A stretch of 64,000 nt of DNA, from positions 62,001 to 126,000 of the forward strand of contig CANSAE010000005.1 of the NCBI GenBank assembly GCA_947644595.1. Direction: 5' to 3'. The stretch comes from an uncultured Clostridia bacterium (GTDB taxonomy: Bacteria > Bacillota > Clostridia > Oscillospirales > Oscillospiraceae). A program made the translations under genes and the position numbers. Under the pieces are notes generated by a model that was not told the DNA's origin, made no database searches, and was given only the letters and a program-made list of their open reading frames with translations. Below are positions 43,459 to 52,646 of the stretch, in pieces. The stretch's first letter is position 1, and every line of letters begins with the position of its first letter.

Positions 43459-45402
43459 TTGTATCCTGAAATTTTTTTGCCTGTTTCCAAACAAGATATG
43501 CAGGACCGGGGCTGGTGGTGGTACGATTTCCTGGTGGTCACCGGGGACGCGTATGTGGACCATCCGTCCTTCGGACCCACGGTCATTGCCCGGGTGCTGG
43601 AGGCCGAGGGCTTCCGGGTGGCGGTCCTGGCCCAGCCGGACTGGCACTCCTGTGATGATTTCCTCGCCATGGGCCGGCCTAAGCTGGGGGTCATGATCGG
43701 CGCAGGGAACCTGGACTCCATGGTGGCTCACTACACCGCTGCCAAAAAGCACCGCAGCGAGGATTTTTACTCTCCCGGCAAGCAGGCGGGGCTGCGCCCC
43801 GACCGGGCGACCATTGTGTACGCTAACCGGGCCCGGGAGGCCTTCGGGCCGGATATGCCCATCATCATCGGCGGGCTGGAAGCGTCTTTGCGGCGCTTTG
43901 CTCACTACGACTACTGGGACGACAAGGTGCGCCGCAGCATCCTCTTCGACGCGCCGGCGGACATCCTCACCTATGGCATGGGGGAGTCTGCTACCCGGGA
44001 AATTGCTCAGCGTCTGAAGAAAAAGGAAAAGCCTGCCATGATGACGGACATTAAAGGCACTGCCGTCATCGTGGACGACCCGGCAGTGTGCACGTACAAG
44101 AGCGTGGTATTGCCATCGTATGAAGATGTTGTAGCGGACAAGGCAGCTTACGCCGATGCCACCCGGGTGGAGTATCAGGAGCACGACGCGGTGCGCGGCC
44201 GGGCGCTCATTCAGCAGCACGGGGTGAAGTACCTGTTGGTGAATCCCCCGCAGATGCCGCTGTCTACGGAGGAACTGGACAAGGTGGCGGACCTGCCTTA
44301 CACCCGGGAAGTCCACCCCATGTACGATGACATGGGCGGCGTGCCTGCCATTGAGGAAGTGCGCTTTTCCGTCATCCACAACCGGGGCTGCATCGGCGGG
44401 TGCAATTTCTGCGCCCTGGCGTTCCATCAGGGACGGATGGTGACTTCCCGCAGCCATGACAGCGTCATTAGAGAAGTCACCGCTATGACGAAGCATCTGT
44501 TGTGGAAAGGCTACGTCTCCGATGTGGGCGGACCCACGGCCAACTTCCGTCATCCGTCCTGCAAGGAGCAGTTGGAGCGGGGGATGTGCCCTAATAAGCA
44601 ATGTCTTGCTCCCACGCCGTGTAAGAATCTGGATGCAGACGAATCGGATTATTTGCAGCTTTTACGGAAACTCCGGGGCATCCCCGGTGTGAAAAAGGTG
44701 TTCGTGCGTTCGGGCATTCGGTATGATTACATGCTGTGTGATAAAAACGGGGAATTTTTCTCGGAGCTGGTGCATTATCATGTATCAGGACAATTGAAAG
44801 TTGCTCCGGAGCACTGTGTCAATTCCGTGCTGGACTATATGGGAAAGCCCCACATTGAGGTCTATGAAAGGTTTATGGACAAATACCGTAAACTTAACGA
44901 TCGGTATGATAAGGAACAGTACATCGTGCCGTATCTGATGAGCAGCCACCCTGGGTCCACGCTGGAAAATGCCGTGGAACTGGCGGAGTATCTCCATGCC
45001 CGTGGGCGGGTCCCGGAGCAGGTACAGGACTTCTATCCTACTCCGGGTACCATTTCGACCTGTATGTACTATACGGAAATCGACCCGCGCACCATGGAGC
45101 CGGTATACGTGGCGAAAACGCCCCATGACAAGGCGATGCAGCGTGCCTTGCTGCAATGGGCAAGGCCGGATAAGCGTAAGCTGGTCATCCAGGCACTCCG
45201 AGAAGCAGGGCGTACTGACCTAATCGGTTTTGGCCGGGAATGCCTGGTGCGTCCGGAACGTCCCCAGGGAAAAGGAAAGATGCCGGAGACCCGAAAACCC
45301 CAGGGGAAAAGACCGGGCAAGCCTCCGAAGCATGAAGAAAAACGGGGCCGGTCTGCGCGTGGAGAAAAGCAGAAGGACCGAAAGGACGGCCGCCGGAAAT
45401 GA
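43459..45402 (+). CDS. YgiQ-family radical SAM protein
   Basis: 647 aa. N-terminal YgiQ-specific domain (WWYDFLVVTGDAYVDHPSFG, IIIGGLEASLRRFAHYDYWDD), radical SAM motif C311-x3-C315-x2-C318 in NRGCIGGCNFCALAFHQG, and a basic tail of about 50 residues rich in Lys, Arg, Pro and Gly that may bind RNA. Start is TTG 43459 behind AAGGATGAA. The biochemical role of YgiQ proteins is not established. It overlaps the DUF1294 gene by ATGA. Confidence 0.92.
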   Translation: MYPEIFLPVSKQDMQDRGWWWYDFLVVTGDAYVDHPSFGPTVIARVLEAEGFRVAVLAQPDWHSCDDFLAMGRPKLGVMIGAGNLDSMVAHYTAAKKHRSEDFYSPGKQAGLRPDRATIVYANRAREAFGPDMPIIIGGLEASLRRFAHYDYWDDKVRRSILFDAPADILTYGMGESATREIAQRLKKKEKPAMMTDIKGTAVIVDDPAVCTYKSVVLPSYEDVVADKAAYADATRVEYQEHDAVRGRALIQQHGVKYLLVNPPQMPLSTEELDKVADLPYTREVHPMYDDMGGVPAIEEVRFSVIHNRGCIGGCNFCALAFHQGRMVTSRSHDSVIREVTAMTKHLLWKGYVSDVGGPTANFRHPSCKEQLERGMCPNKQCLAPTPCKNLDADESDYLQLLRKLRGIPGVKKVFVRSGIRYDYMLCDKNGEFFSELVHYHVSGQLKVAPEHCVNSVLDYMGKPHIEVYERFMDKYRKLNDRYDKEQYIVPYLMSSHPGSTLENAVELAEYLHARGRVPEQVQDFYPTPGTISTCMYYTEIDPRTMEPVYVAKTPHDKAMQRALLQWARPDKRKLVIQALREAGRTDLIGFGRECLVRPERPQGKGKMPETRKPQGKRPGKPPKHEEKRGRSARGEKQKDRKDGRRK

Positions 45403-45668
45403 AATATTTGGTCGTTTATCTGTTGGCAGTAAATTTGCTGCTGTTCGGTCTCATGGGGGTGGATAAATACAAGGCGAAGCATGATCGGTGGCGGGTCCGG
45501 GAATCGACCTTGTTCGTGTGCGCCGTTATCGGCGGAAGTGTGGGCGGTATCTTGGGGATGCGGATGTTTCACCACAAGACTTTACATACTGCGTTTCGCC
45601 TGGGATTTCCTGCCGTTCTGGCGGTTCAGCTCCTGCTTGCGGGGATTATTTGGGCACATTGTTCATAA
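45399..45668 (+). CDS. DUF1294 membrane protein
   Basis: 89 aa with three membrane helices (LVVYLLAVNLLLFGLMGVDK, LFVCAVIGGSVGGILGMRMF, FPAVLAVQLLLAGIIWAHC). The family signature MGVDKYKAKHDRWRVRESTLF and MFHHKTLHTAFRLGFP is clear. Function unknown. Translation is coupled to ygiQ by overlap. Confidence 0.9.
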   Translation: MKYLVVYLLAVNLLLFGLMGVDKYKAKHDRWRVRESTLFVCAVIGGSVGGILGMRMFHHKTLHTAFRLGFPAVLAVQLLLAGIIWAHCS

Positions 45669-45753
45669 TTTGGTCAAAATGTTCATAAACCCGTTATCTT
45701 TTCGTCAATCTGTCGAAAATAGCCAACCAAGAGGGGGAAAACCGATTTCTTTA

Positions 45754-45783
45754 TTGACTTTTTTGTGAACGATAGAGTATAAT
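45754..45783 (+). promoter_or_regulatory. Promoter of the second MFS gene
   Basis: TTGACT (45754-45759), 18-bp spacer, TATAAT (45778-45783). Confidence 0.75.
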
Positions 45784-45830
45784 TCTACCAAGTGTTGAGG
45801 AAGAACACTAATTTCAAGGAGGTATTTTCT

Positions 45831-47273
45831 GTGGAAACTACAAACAATAACGGCTACATGAAAGGATTTATTCCTTACGCCGTTGCAGCCGCTGTGATGA
45901 GCCTTTGCGGCGGTTTTACCGCTTCTGTGCCCACCGCCATTGCGACTGCTTGGAATGCTGACGCATCCCTGACGTTCATTACGTTGGCATATTCTTTGGC
46001 TGCTGCCGCTATGGCGCCCATCATGGGTAAGCTGGGTGGCGCTTTGGGTCGCCGTAAAGTTCTGCTGGCTTCTCTGGGTCTGTATACTATCGGTCAGTTG
46101 CTGATTGCGATTTGCCCTGCAAACATCCCCATGCTGCTGGTGTTCCGTTTTATGGTCGGTATTGGTGCTGCCGGTATCGCTCCCAGCATTATGGCGTACA
46201 TCATGGTGGAGTTCCCTCCCGAGAAGATTGCTTTCGGTTTCACTCTGTATCTGGCTCTGGCCAGCGGCATGGTCGTGTTCGGACCGACTATTGGCAGCTT
46301 TATCATGTCTGCTGTCGGCACTCCTGACGCATGGCGTACCGTTATGTGGGTCTGTGTGGTTCTGTGCGTCATCTCTGTTATCTTGTGCTTTGTCATGGCC
46401 AAGGATAACCCCAACATCCCCAAGGGTTCCATGCAGGGCTTTGACTGGGGCGGCGCTTTGTTCGTTCTGCTGATGTTCGGTGCGATCGTCTGCATCCCCA
46501 CCTTCGGCCAGCAGTCCGGTTGGGCCGCAGTTACCACTCTGGCGTCTATTGGCGTTGCTGTTGTCTCCCTGATTATTTTGGTTATGGTCGAAAAGAAGGC
46601 TGCCAGCCCCATTATGAGCGGCAAATTCATCGCTCGTAAGAACTTCATCCTGCCCGTGGTCGTGCTGTTCCTGACTCAGGGCTTGATGACTGCTTGCCTG
46701 ACCGAAATTATCCGCTTCGGCTATGCTGTGAATAAGACTGCTATTGCCAGCTATGCGATGTCCATTGAGTACGTCGGCATGGCGGTCGGTACCATCGTTA
46801 TGGGTCCCCAGGCTGATAAGAAGGAGCCCCGTGTGGTCGCTGCGATCGCTCTGGTGTTCGTTGCCATCGGCTCTGCCATCATGATGCTTATCAATGAGAA
46901 CGCTGGCGTTCTGCAAATGGGCGGCGCTCTGTTCTTCGTTGGCATGGGCTTGGGCGGCAACATTGCCATCTTCACTAAAGTCGCTCTGGCTGGTGTGGCT
47001 CCTGAAGATTCTGCATCCGCTTCCGGTACTTTCAACGTGTTCAAAGATATGTGCGCTCCCTTTGGCGTTGCCATCTTTGTCCCGATGTTCGTTACCAAGA
47101 TGGGTACCAACATCGCAGCCAATATGGCTACAGGCATGGAGCAAGGCGCTGCGACTCTGGCGGGTGCTACCAGCGCTCTGCACACTGTTGCCTTGGTACA
47201 ATTGGTCTGTGTGGTCGTTGGTATCGTGGTCTGCTTCCTGATGCCCAAAGTGCACGAATCGAAGGAAGCCTAA
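45831..47273 (+). CDS. MFS transporter, likely highly expressed
   Basis: 480 aa with 12-14 predicted helices of the EmrB/QacA-type drug or metabolite exporter group: FTASVPTAIATAWNADASLTFITLAYSLAAAAMAPIMGKLGGALGRRKVLLASLGLY (loop 2-3 GKLGGALGRRK), FRFMVGIGAAGIAPSIMAYIM and GLGGNIAIFTKVALAGVAPEDSASASGTFNVFKDM. GTG 45831 follows an ideal AAGGAGG. Codons differ from neighbours: GCT, GTT, GGT, CGT and TCT dominate, as in very highly expressed genes. It stands alone between its own promoter and terminator. Substrate unknown. Confidence 0.88.
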   Translation: METTNNNGYMKGFIPYAVAAAVMSLCGGFTASVPTAIATAWNADASLTFITLAYSLAAAAMAPIMGKLGGALGRRKVLLASLGLYTIGQLLIAICPANIPMLLVFRFMVGIGAAGIAPSIMAYIMVEFPPEKIAFGFTLYLALASGMVVFGPTIGSFIMSAVGTPDAWRTVMWVCVVLCVISVILCFVMAKDNPNIPKGSMQGFDWGGALFVLLMFGAIVCIPTFGQQSGWAAVTTLASIGVAVVSLIILVMVEKKAASPIMSGKFIARKNFILPVVVLFLTQGLMTACLTEIIRFGYAVNKTAIASYAMSIEYVGMAVGTIVMGPQADKKEPRVVAAIALVFVAIGSAIMMLINENAGVLQMGGALFFVGMGLGGNIAIFTKVALAGVAPEDSASASGTFNVFKDMCAPFGVAIFVPMFVTKMGTNIAANMATGMEQGAATLAGATSALHTVALVQLVCVVVGIVVCFLMPKVHESKEA

Positions 47274-47303
47274 GTGTTTCTGTAAACCTCAACAAATAAA
47301 AGG

Positions 47304-47334
47304 ACCGGGTGAGCCTTGGCTCACCCGGTTTTTT
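47304..47334 (+). terminator. Terminator of the second MFS gene
   Basis: ACCGGGTGAGCC/GGCTCACCCGGT perfect 12-bp stem followed by T6. Confidence 0.92.
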
Positions 47335-47335
47335 G

Positions 47336-48151
47336 TTATCCTGCCTGTTCTTTTCGGTTTTTTGGAATACTGATAGTTAGGATTAATTCCTCTTCGGTTT
47401 CCCGGGTCTGCATGTCGGCATGAATGCCGCCTTGCTTCATGACATCTAAATTATGGGCGACGGAATTGAGGAACAACCGCACGTCCTTGAGCAAAAACGT
47501 TCGACACCTGTTTTTCGGAGTAGGCATTTGCTTTTCCAGCTGGGTATCAATGCGACGTTCCGTCTCCGCTACGGTGAGATGCTCTTTTAAAATCAAAGCC
47601 AGCATTTGCCGCTGAGCGAGCTCGTCGGGCAGCCGCAGCAGTGCCCGGGCGTGACGTTCGGAGTATCCGGAATCCCGAAGCTTGTCCAGTATATCATCGG
47701 GCAGCTTCAAAGTACGCAGCTTGTTAGCGATGGCGGGCTGCGATTTCCCTAAGCGCCGGGCGGTCTCTTCTTGACTGAGCCCAAACAGCTGCATCAATCG
47801 TTGGATTGCCCGTGCCTCTTCCAGGAAATCCAAATTTTCCCGCTGGATGTTTTCGACTAAGGCCAGCAGGGACGCGGTTTCAAGGTCCGCATTTAAAATG
47901 ATGCAGGGGACCTCGTATAGCCCTGCCAGCTTGGCTGCCCGCAGTCGGCGCTCTCCTGCCACCAGCTCATAGGCGGTGCCTTTTCGCCGCAGGGTCAGCG
48001 GATTCAAAATCCCGCAGGCTGCGATGGAATCTGCTAATTCCCGCAGAGCAGCCTCATCGAACCGCTTTCGTGGCTGCACGGTGCTTTTTTCAATTTCTTC
48101 AATGGGGATGTACTCTACACTTCCGGTGAATTTGCGGTCTTTTCTTGACAT
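47336..48151 (-). CDS. ParB/Noc-like DNA-binding protein
   Basis: 271 aa. ParB N-terminal CTP-binding region with VEYIPIEEIEKSTVQPRKRFDEAALRELADSIAACGILNPLTLRRKG, VAGERRLRAAKLAGLYEVPCII (GERR motif) and ENIQRENLDFLEEARAIQRL; helix-turn-helix LSQEETARRLGKSQPAIANKLRTLKLP; a short C-terminal domain. This is either Noc (nucleoid occlusion) or ParB. No parA and no rsmG/mnmG neighbour is present, so the choice is open. Start taken at ATG 48151 behind GAGGG; the frame is open further up but not coding-like. Confidence 0.88.
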   Translation of the reverse strand: MSRKDRKFTGSVEYIPIEEIEKSTVQPRKRFDEAALRELADSIAACGILNPLTLRRKGTAYELVAGERRLRAAKLAGLYEVPCIILNADLETASLLALVENIQRENLDFLEEARAIQRLMQLFGLSQEETARRLGKSQPAIANKLRTLKLPDDILDKLRDSGYSERHARALLRLPDELAQRQMLALILKEHLTVAETERRIDTQLEKQMPTPKNRCRTFLLKDVRLFLNSVAHNLDVMKQGGIHADMQTRETEEELILTISIPKNRKEQAG

Positions 48152-48260
48152 GCCCGTCCCTCGCTTCCCAATTGTTGAATCAGACGTTATAAAAAGTGGC
48201 GGATCAGCCGTAAAGGTCGATCCGCCCAGAAACAGGGTTGTGGGATAAAGATATGAGCCG

Positions 48261-48280
48261 GGTCCCCGCGACCGGGGACC
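48261..48280. other. Palindrome GGTCCCCG-CGAC-CGGGGACC upstream of parB/noc
   Basis: Perfect 8-bp arms in the 280-bp gap between the ParB/Noc-like gene and the divergent DUF378 gene. It matches neither parS nor the published Noc site. Confidence 0.4.
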
Positions 48281-48431
48281 AATTGGATAAGCTGTGAGTA
48301 TAAAATACACCATGTCTGCGAAAAAGTCTGTCGAACCCTGTTGGTACAAAAAAATTTTTTTGAGCGCATAAATGAATTGCCTGCTGGGGAAACTATTTCT
48401 CGAAACCATCAAAAGAGGGGATTGAAAAACC

Positions 48432-48644
48432 ATGATGATTATGGACCGAATCGCCCTGGCGCTGGCTATCATCGGCGGGCTGAACTGGGGCTGTGTCGGA
48501 CTGTTTCGATTCGACGTGGTCGCCTACCTGTTCGGCGGGCAGACCGCCACGGTCAGCCGCGTGATCTACACGCTGGTGGGCCTGGCCGCGATCTGGTGCG
48601 TGTCTTTGCTGTTCCGCAGCGAGCCGGATACCATCGAGGACTGA
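48432..48644 (+). CDS. DUF378 small membrane protein
   Basis: 70 aa with two membrane helices. The DUF378 signature is plain: MDRIALALAIIGGLNWGCVGLFRFDVVAYLFGG, then SRVIYTLVGLAAIWCVSLLF. GAGGGG precedes it. Function unknown; common in Firmicutes. Confidence 0.92.
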   Translation: MMIMDRIALALAIIGGLNWGCVGLFRFDVVAYLFGGQTATVSRVIYTLVGLAAIWCVSLLFRSEPDTIED

Positions 48645-48655
48645 CGGTAAAATAG

Positions 48656-48692
48656 AAAAACGGGGCAAGATGATGACGCTTGTCCCGTTTTT
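48656..48692 (+). terminator. Terminator after DUF378
   Basis: AAAAACGGGGCAAG (48656-48669) pairs with CTTGTCCCGTTTTT (48679-48692). Confidence 0.9.
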
Positions 48693-48724
48693 ACATATAT
48701 TTTCTGCCTTTTCAACAATTTTCC

Positions 48725-48753
48725 TTGCATTTACTTCCTGAATATGATATGTT
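48725..48753 (+). promoter_or_regulatory. Promoter of the stalk-domain protein gene
   Basis: TTGCAT (48725-48730), 17-bp spacer, TATGTT (48748-48753). Confidence 0.5.
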
Positions 48754-48803
48754 TTTAACAAGTCCGTTGGATTACAACGGAAAATCAATTTGGAGGTAAT
48801 ACC

Positions 48804-50201
48804 ATGTCAACAGTACACCACTCCCGCCGGGCGTTCCGGGTGATCGCCACGATTGCGATTCTGGCGCTGCTCATGGCTGCTATGGTCCTGACGGTCTCTG
48901 CCGTGGACGAGGAGGAAGAGATTTGCGTGCAAATGACCATCGGTCAGACCAACTATTCGATCAACGGCGTTCCCAAGCTCATGGACAGCGCCCCCTATGT
49001 GAACAGCGATGACCGCACCATGGTGCCTCTGCGTGTTTTGGGCGAGGCTCTGGGTGCGCATGTATTCTGGGAAGCGGAACAGGATACCGCCGGGGCCATT
49101 TATGACAGCCAGATGATTCGGTTCAAATTGTTTGAAAATACGATGCAGATGGGTGGCCGGACCATTACCATGGATACTGAGTCTACCATTCAAAACGGCC
49201 GCACCATGATTCCCCTGCGGGCCGCGGCGGAGGCCTTCGGCTACGAAGTATCTTATGAGGAAGGTACGGTGACACTTGTGCGCCCGGGCGCTGTGATCGT
49301 TTCCAATTTCAAGCAGCTTCAGCAGGCAATCGCTGACGGCGCGCGGTATATTAAAGCGGAGAACTTCAACACCGCCGGCGAGACCACCACAAAGGTGGTC
49401 ATTGAACGGCCTTTGATTCTGGACGGCCAGGGCGCAAAGATTGATTTTGGTTTTGAAGTGCTGTCCAACGGCGTGACCATCAAAAATTTTGACATCACTA
49501 CGTCCGATTTCGACAAGGTGGTCAGCGCCCCCGGTTCGAAAGGCGGCCCCGGCGACTGCATCGTGGTGGAAATTCACAACGACAACACCGGCGACCCTGT
49601 GGTCATTACTGGGCTGAACATCGTGCATGACATTTTCGGCAACAAGAATTCCGCCATCTATCTGGCGGACGGCAGCTATGTGGAGATCACCAACAACAAC
49701 ATCAAGGTGGAGAACAAGGAAAAGAATTCCTACGAGCGCGGCGGCATTTTCGTGGGCTCCGGCGTGTCCGGCAAAATCAGCGGCAACACCATCGACGCGG
49801 CACTGACCGGCTTCCCCATGTCTCCTATCGGGCTGGCCACTACGCTGGATAAGCTCACCGAGGACGTGAAAGTGGCCCCTGTGGTCATTACCGATAACAA
49901 GGTCACCAGCATCTACGTGACCAAGATGTACGCCAGCGGTACCCTGTTCGGTGAGGACGGCAATGTCCTGGCGGACGACAACGATTTCGGCGTACGTGAG
50001 GCGCTGAGCCAATTCTTGGTGGACCTGGAGAAGAACAACACCTTCACCCTGAAGGACGGTTATCCTGTGGAGAACGAGGCGGCCTATGTCCAGTGCCGTC
50101 TGGACAAGATCATGGCCGGCGCTCCCTACTATGAGAAGAATGTATTCTTCAATGTGACCGACGGCAAGCTGGTGGCGGTCCCCGCTCCGGCGGAGGAGTA
50201 A
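48804..50201 (+). CDS. Secreted stalk-domain and beta-helix protein
   Basis: 465 aa. Signal peptide at 1-33 (FRVIATIAILALLMAAMVLTVSAVDEEEE). Residues 38-155 are a copper amine oxidase N-terminal-like (stalk) domain with YSINGVPKLMDSAPYVNSDDRTMVPLRVLGEALGA and NGRTMIPLRAAAEAFGYEVSYEEGTVTL. Residues 165-400 look like right-handed beta-helix repeats (IERPLILDGQGAKIDFGFEVLSNGVTIKNFDI, SYVEITNNNIKVE, SGKISGNTIDA). Such proteins are found on clostridial surfaces and may bind or shape polysaccharide. Function not known. GGAGG precedes the ATG. Confidence 0.82.
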   Translation: MSTVHHSRRAFRVIATIAILALLMAAMVLTVSAVDEEEEICVQMTIGQTNYSINGVPKLMDSAPYVNSDDRTMVPLRVLGEALGAHVFWEAEQDTAGAIYDSQMIRFKLFENTMQMGGRTITMDTESTIQNGRTMIPLRAAAEAFGYEVSYEEGTVTLVRPGAVIVSNFKQLQQAIADGARYIKAENFNTAGETTTKVVIERPLILDGQGAKIDFGFEVLSNGVTIKNFDITTSDFDKVVSAPGSKGGPGDCIVVEIHNDNTGDPVVITGLNIVHDIFGNKNSAIYLADGSYVEITNNNIKVENKEKNSYERGGIFVGSGVSGKISGNTIDAALTGFPMSPIGLATTLDKLTEDVKVAPVVITDNKVTSIYVTKMYASGTLFGEDGNVLADDNDFGVREALSQFLVDLEKNNTFTLKDGYPVENEAAYVQCRLDKIMAGAPYYEKNVFFNVTDGKLVAVPAPAEE

Positions 50202-50221
50202 ATCCCTGTATAAATAAAACG

Positions 50222-50251
50222 AATCCCCCCGCTATTGCGGGGGGATTTCTT
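50222..50251 (+). terminator. Terminator of the stalk-domain gene
   Basis: AATCCCCCCGC-TATT-GCGGGGGGATT then TTCTTA; it also faces the convergent GNAT gene. Confidence 0.88.
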
Positions 50252-50262
50252 ATTGGGGAGGA

Positions 50263-50772
50263 TCAATCAAAGGCCGGGTCATATTTGACGGTGCCTTGAC
50301 AGGGTGGGGCATGGGGGTTCAACTTCAGAGCCATATAATGACCATCCGGGACATCAAAGGGCGGAACGATACCGAACCTGTCGGCGGGAGTATAGCCTGC
50401 TTTGGGATAATAGTCGGGGGAGCCCAGAACGACGGAATAACTGAATCCCAGCTCCCGGGCGATATCGTGCCCCGCTTGCATCAGAGCTTTGCCAATCCCC
50501 TGCTGCTGAAACCGGGGGAGGACGGACAGCGGTGCCAGAGCCAGGGCGGTGGTTCCGCCAATGTCTACTTTGGTATATAAAATGTGCCCGACGATTTTGC
50601 TGCCAACCACGGCTACCAGGGAGAGCTCCGGGAGAAACGCGGCACTGTTGCGCAGGGCGTTTACCAAGTTTTGTTCGTTGCCGTCGCTATGTTCTGCGGT
50701 GGCAAAGGCAGTTTTTACCACTTCGTACACTGCCTTGTGGTCGGCGGCAGTTTCTTGACGAATGAACATCAT
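50263..50772 (-). CDS. GNAT N-acetyltransferase (YhbS-like)
   Basis: 169 aa. MFIRQETAADHKAVYEVVKTAFATAEHSDGNEQNLVNALR, then SLVAVVGSKIVGHILYTKV and the acetyl-CoA motif ALAPLSVLPRFQQQGIGKALMQAGHDIARELG, with VVLGSPDYYPKAGYTPADRFGI typical of the YhbS group. Several in-frame starts exist; ATG 50772 overlaps the upstream stop (TGATG) and follows GAGGTG. Last gene of a tightly overlapped operon. Substrate unknown. Confidence 0.88.
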   Translation of the reverse strand: MMFIRQETAADHKAVYEVVKTAFATAEHSDGNEQNLVNALRNSAAFLPELSLVAVVGSKIVGHILYTKVDIGGTTALALAPLSVLPRFQQQGIGKALMQAGHDIARELGFSYSVVLGSPDYYPKAGYTPADRFGIVPPFDVPDGHYMALKLNPHAPPCQGTVKYDPAFD

Positions 50773-52646
50773 CACACCTCGTTGCAGGAGAACACAATGA
50801 CCTGTCGGGTCTTTGCCACCATGGCCAGATAATCCATTACCCGGGCCCGGCGGTCAGCATCGATGTTGGCCAGGGTGTCGTCCAGGATGATGGGGCAGTC
50901 CTCTGGGGGCAGGACCAGCTCACAGATTGCCAGCCGTACTGCCAGATATAAAAGGTCCGACGCGCCGCTGCTCATGTAGCCTGACCGCCGGGAGACTGCG
51001 TCGCCGGCCAGGCGGGTCTGTGCGGAAAAATTTCGGTCCAGAACTACAGTGTCATATCGGCCGCCGGTGAAATACTGCATGATTTCCGAGGCCTTGGCAC
51101 TCAGGCGGGGAGAAAAGATCTGCTGGATTTCTGCATCTGCTTCCTGCAAGGTGCGCTGGGCCAGCAGGATGGCACTGTACTGGGCGTCCAGTTCCCGCTT
51201 ACGGGCTTGGAGCGCTTCCATCTGGGCCCGGCCGTCGGCTACGCCGGGATCGCTTTCCAAACGTCCGTCCAGCTTGGCCAAACGGGTGCGGTAGTCATTG
51301 ACAGTCTCCTGCGCTTGCTTCAATCGCCTTCCGGCGCTGGCGGCTGCGGTCGTGCCGGTCTCAAAGTCCAGACTGCCGAGGATCTGCCCCTCCCGACCGC
51401 TGCGTTTGGCATACTCGGCATCCAACTCGGTCTTTGCGGTTTTCCGACGCGTGACGGCAGCTTCCCAGGTTTGATAATCCTGCTCATAGTCCCCCGCCAA
51501 GCGTTCGATTTCCGCGGCGGAGGATACGCCGTAATATTCCAATAATTTTTTCAGCTTTAACGCCGATTGCGCCGCATTTTTCTGCCCGGCGGCCCAAAGC
51601 GCTGCCGCCAGTATGCCGCAGACCAGGAATCCAAGCCAAGCGGCTTTCTGCCACAGGATACCGGCGATAAAACAAACCAGAGCCAGCAGACCAATCAGAA
51701 TCAGGGGGAAAGACAGTTTTTTTCCAGTCTCTTTTTCCAACTGCCGGGCACTCTTTACATCTGTTTCTGCTCTGCGGCAGGCCTCTTCCAGCGTAACACC
51801 GGAAAATGGGCTGTCTGAAATACGGGCCAAGGCGCTTTCCTCCGCCTTGGCGGCGGTGTTGTATCGCTCTTGCAGGAAATCCAAATGAATTTTCTGCTGA
51901 TTCATTTGCTGAAGGGCTTGCTGACGTTGCTGGCGGCGGAGCTCATCGCTTTCTGCCTGAAGGCGGGCCACTGCATCTTCAGCCTGTTTCAGGCGTGCGG
52001 CGGCCTGTTCCCGTTCCCGCAGGAGAAGCTCTCCGGCGGATTGCTGGGCCCGGAGCTGCTCCATTTTGGATTCCACATTCTCCAGTGCCCGACGGCGCTT
52101 GCGCAGCCAGGAGCGGAGTGTTTCATCCGCATCGGAATAAGAAGTGTCCTCGTCTCCGGAAAATACCAGGGCTGAAATACGCTTCTCCAGTTCCGGGGAA
52201 CCGGTGACGGGGATATCTCCCTGACGAATATATGCACTGCGTTCAAATACTTCTTGGGGGACGCCGGTGAGAATCTGCCCTGCGTCCACACCGGGGAGCT
52301 CCGGGATTGGCAGCCCTGTGCCGGTATAGTGGGCCTCAAATGCGCGCATAGGGGCATTTTTGGCGGTGGTTTTTCGGGAAATCGTTATGCGTTTGCCGTT
52401 GTGCTCCAATTCCATGGTGCCTTCCATCGGTGCACCGGACCATGGGGCATATTTTACTTTTACGGGCAGTATGCCGCCCTTTTCCCGGGCGGAGGAATCC
52501 ACCCCGAAAAGCATGGCGCCGATAAAAGCGCACCAAGTGCTCTTACCGGACTCATTTCCGGATTCGATGACGTTTAATCCGGACTGAAGCTCCAAAGAAT
52601 CCCCTTGGAATTTGCCGAAAGAAGCAGTTAGTTTTCGGATGATCAT
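50772..52646 (-). CDS. YhaN-like SMC/Rad50-type ATPase
   Basis: 624 aa. N-terminal P-loop SGNESGKST (29-37) after MIIRKLTASFGKFQGDSLELQSGLNVI; long coiled coils at about 190-300 and 390-500; between them two membrane helices (LSFPLILIGLLALVCFIAGILW, AWLGFLVCGILAAALWAAG), which Bacillus YhaN-type proteins also have; C-terminal signature GYMSSGASDLLYLAVRLAICEL (the ABC signature) and CPIILDDTLANID (Walker B). It should pair with the nuclease encoded just upstream. ATG overlaps the nuclease stop (ATGA). Confidence 0.87.
   Translation of the reverse strand: MIIRKLTASFGKFQGDSLELQSGLNVIESGNESGKSTWCAFIGAMLFGVDSSAREKGGILPVKVKYAPWSGAPMEGTMELEHNGKRITISRKTTAKNAPMRAFEAHYTGTGLPIPELPGVDAGQILTGVPQEVFERSAYIRQGDIPVTGSPELEKRISALVFSGDEDTSYSDADETLRSWLRKRRRALENVESKMEQLRAQQSAGELLLREREQAAARLKQAEDAVARLQAESDELRRQQRQQALQQMNQQKIHLDFLQERYNTAAKAEESALARISDSPFSGVTLEEACRRAETDVKSARQLEKETGKKLSFPLILIGLLALVCFIAGILWQKAAWLGFLVCGILAAALWAAGQKNAAQSALKLKKLLEYYGVSSAAEIERLAGDYEQDYQTWEAAVTRRKTAKTELDAEYAKRSGREGQILGSLDFETGTTAAASAGRRLKQAQETVNDYRTRLAKLDGRLESDPGVADGRAQMEALQARKRELDAQYSAILLAQRTLQEADAEIQQIFSPRLSAKASEIMQYFTGGRYDTVVLDRNFSAQTRLAGDAVSRRSGYMSSGASDLLYLAVRLAICELVLPPEDCPIILDDTLANIDADRRARVMDYLAMVAKTRQVIVFSCNEV

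Noticed and set aside
48152-48472. N-terminal extension of the ParB/Noc-like protein
   Set aside because: The upstream frame has no coding character and lies across the divergent promoter region; ATG 48151 has the ribosome site.
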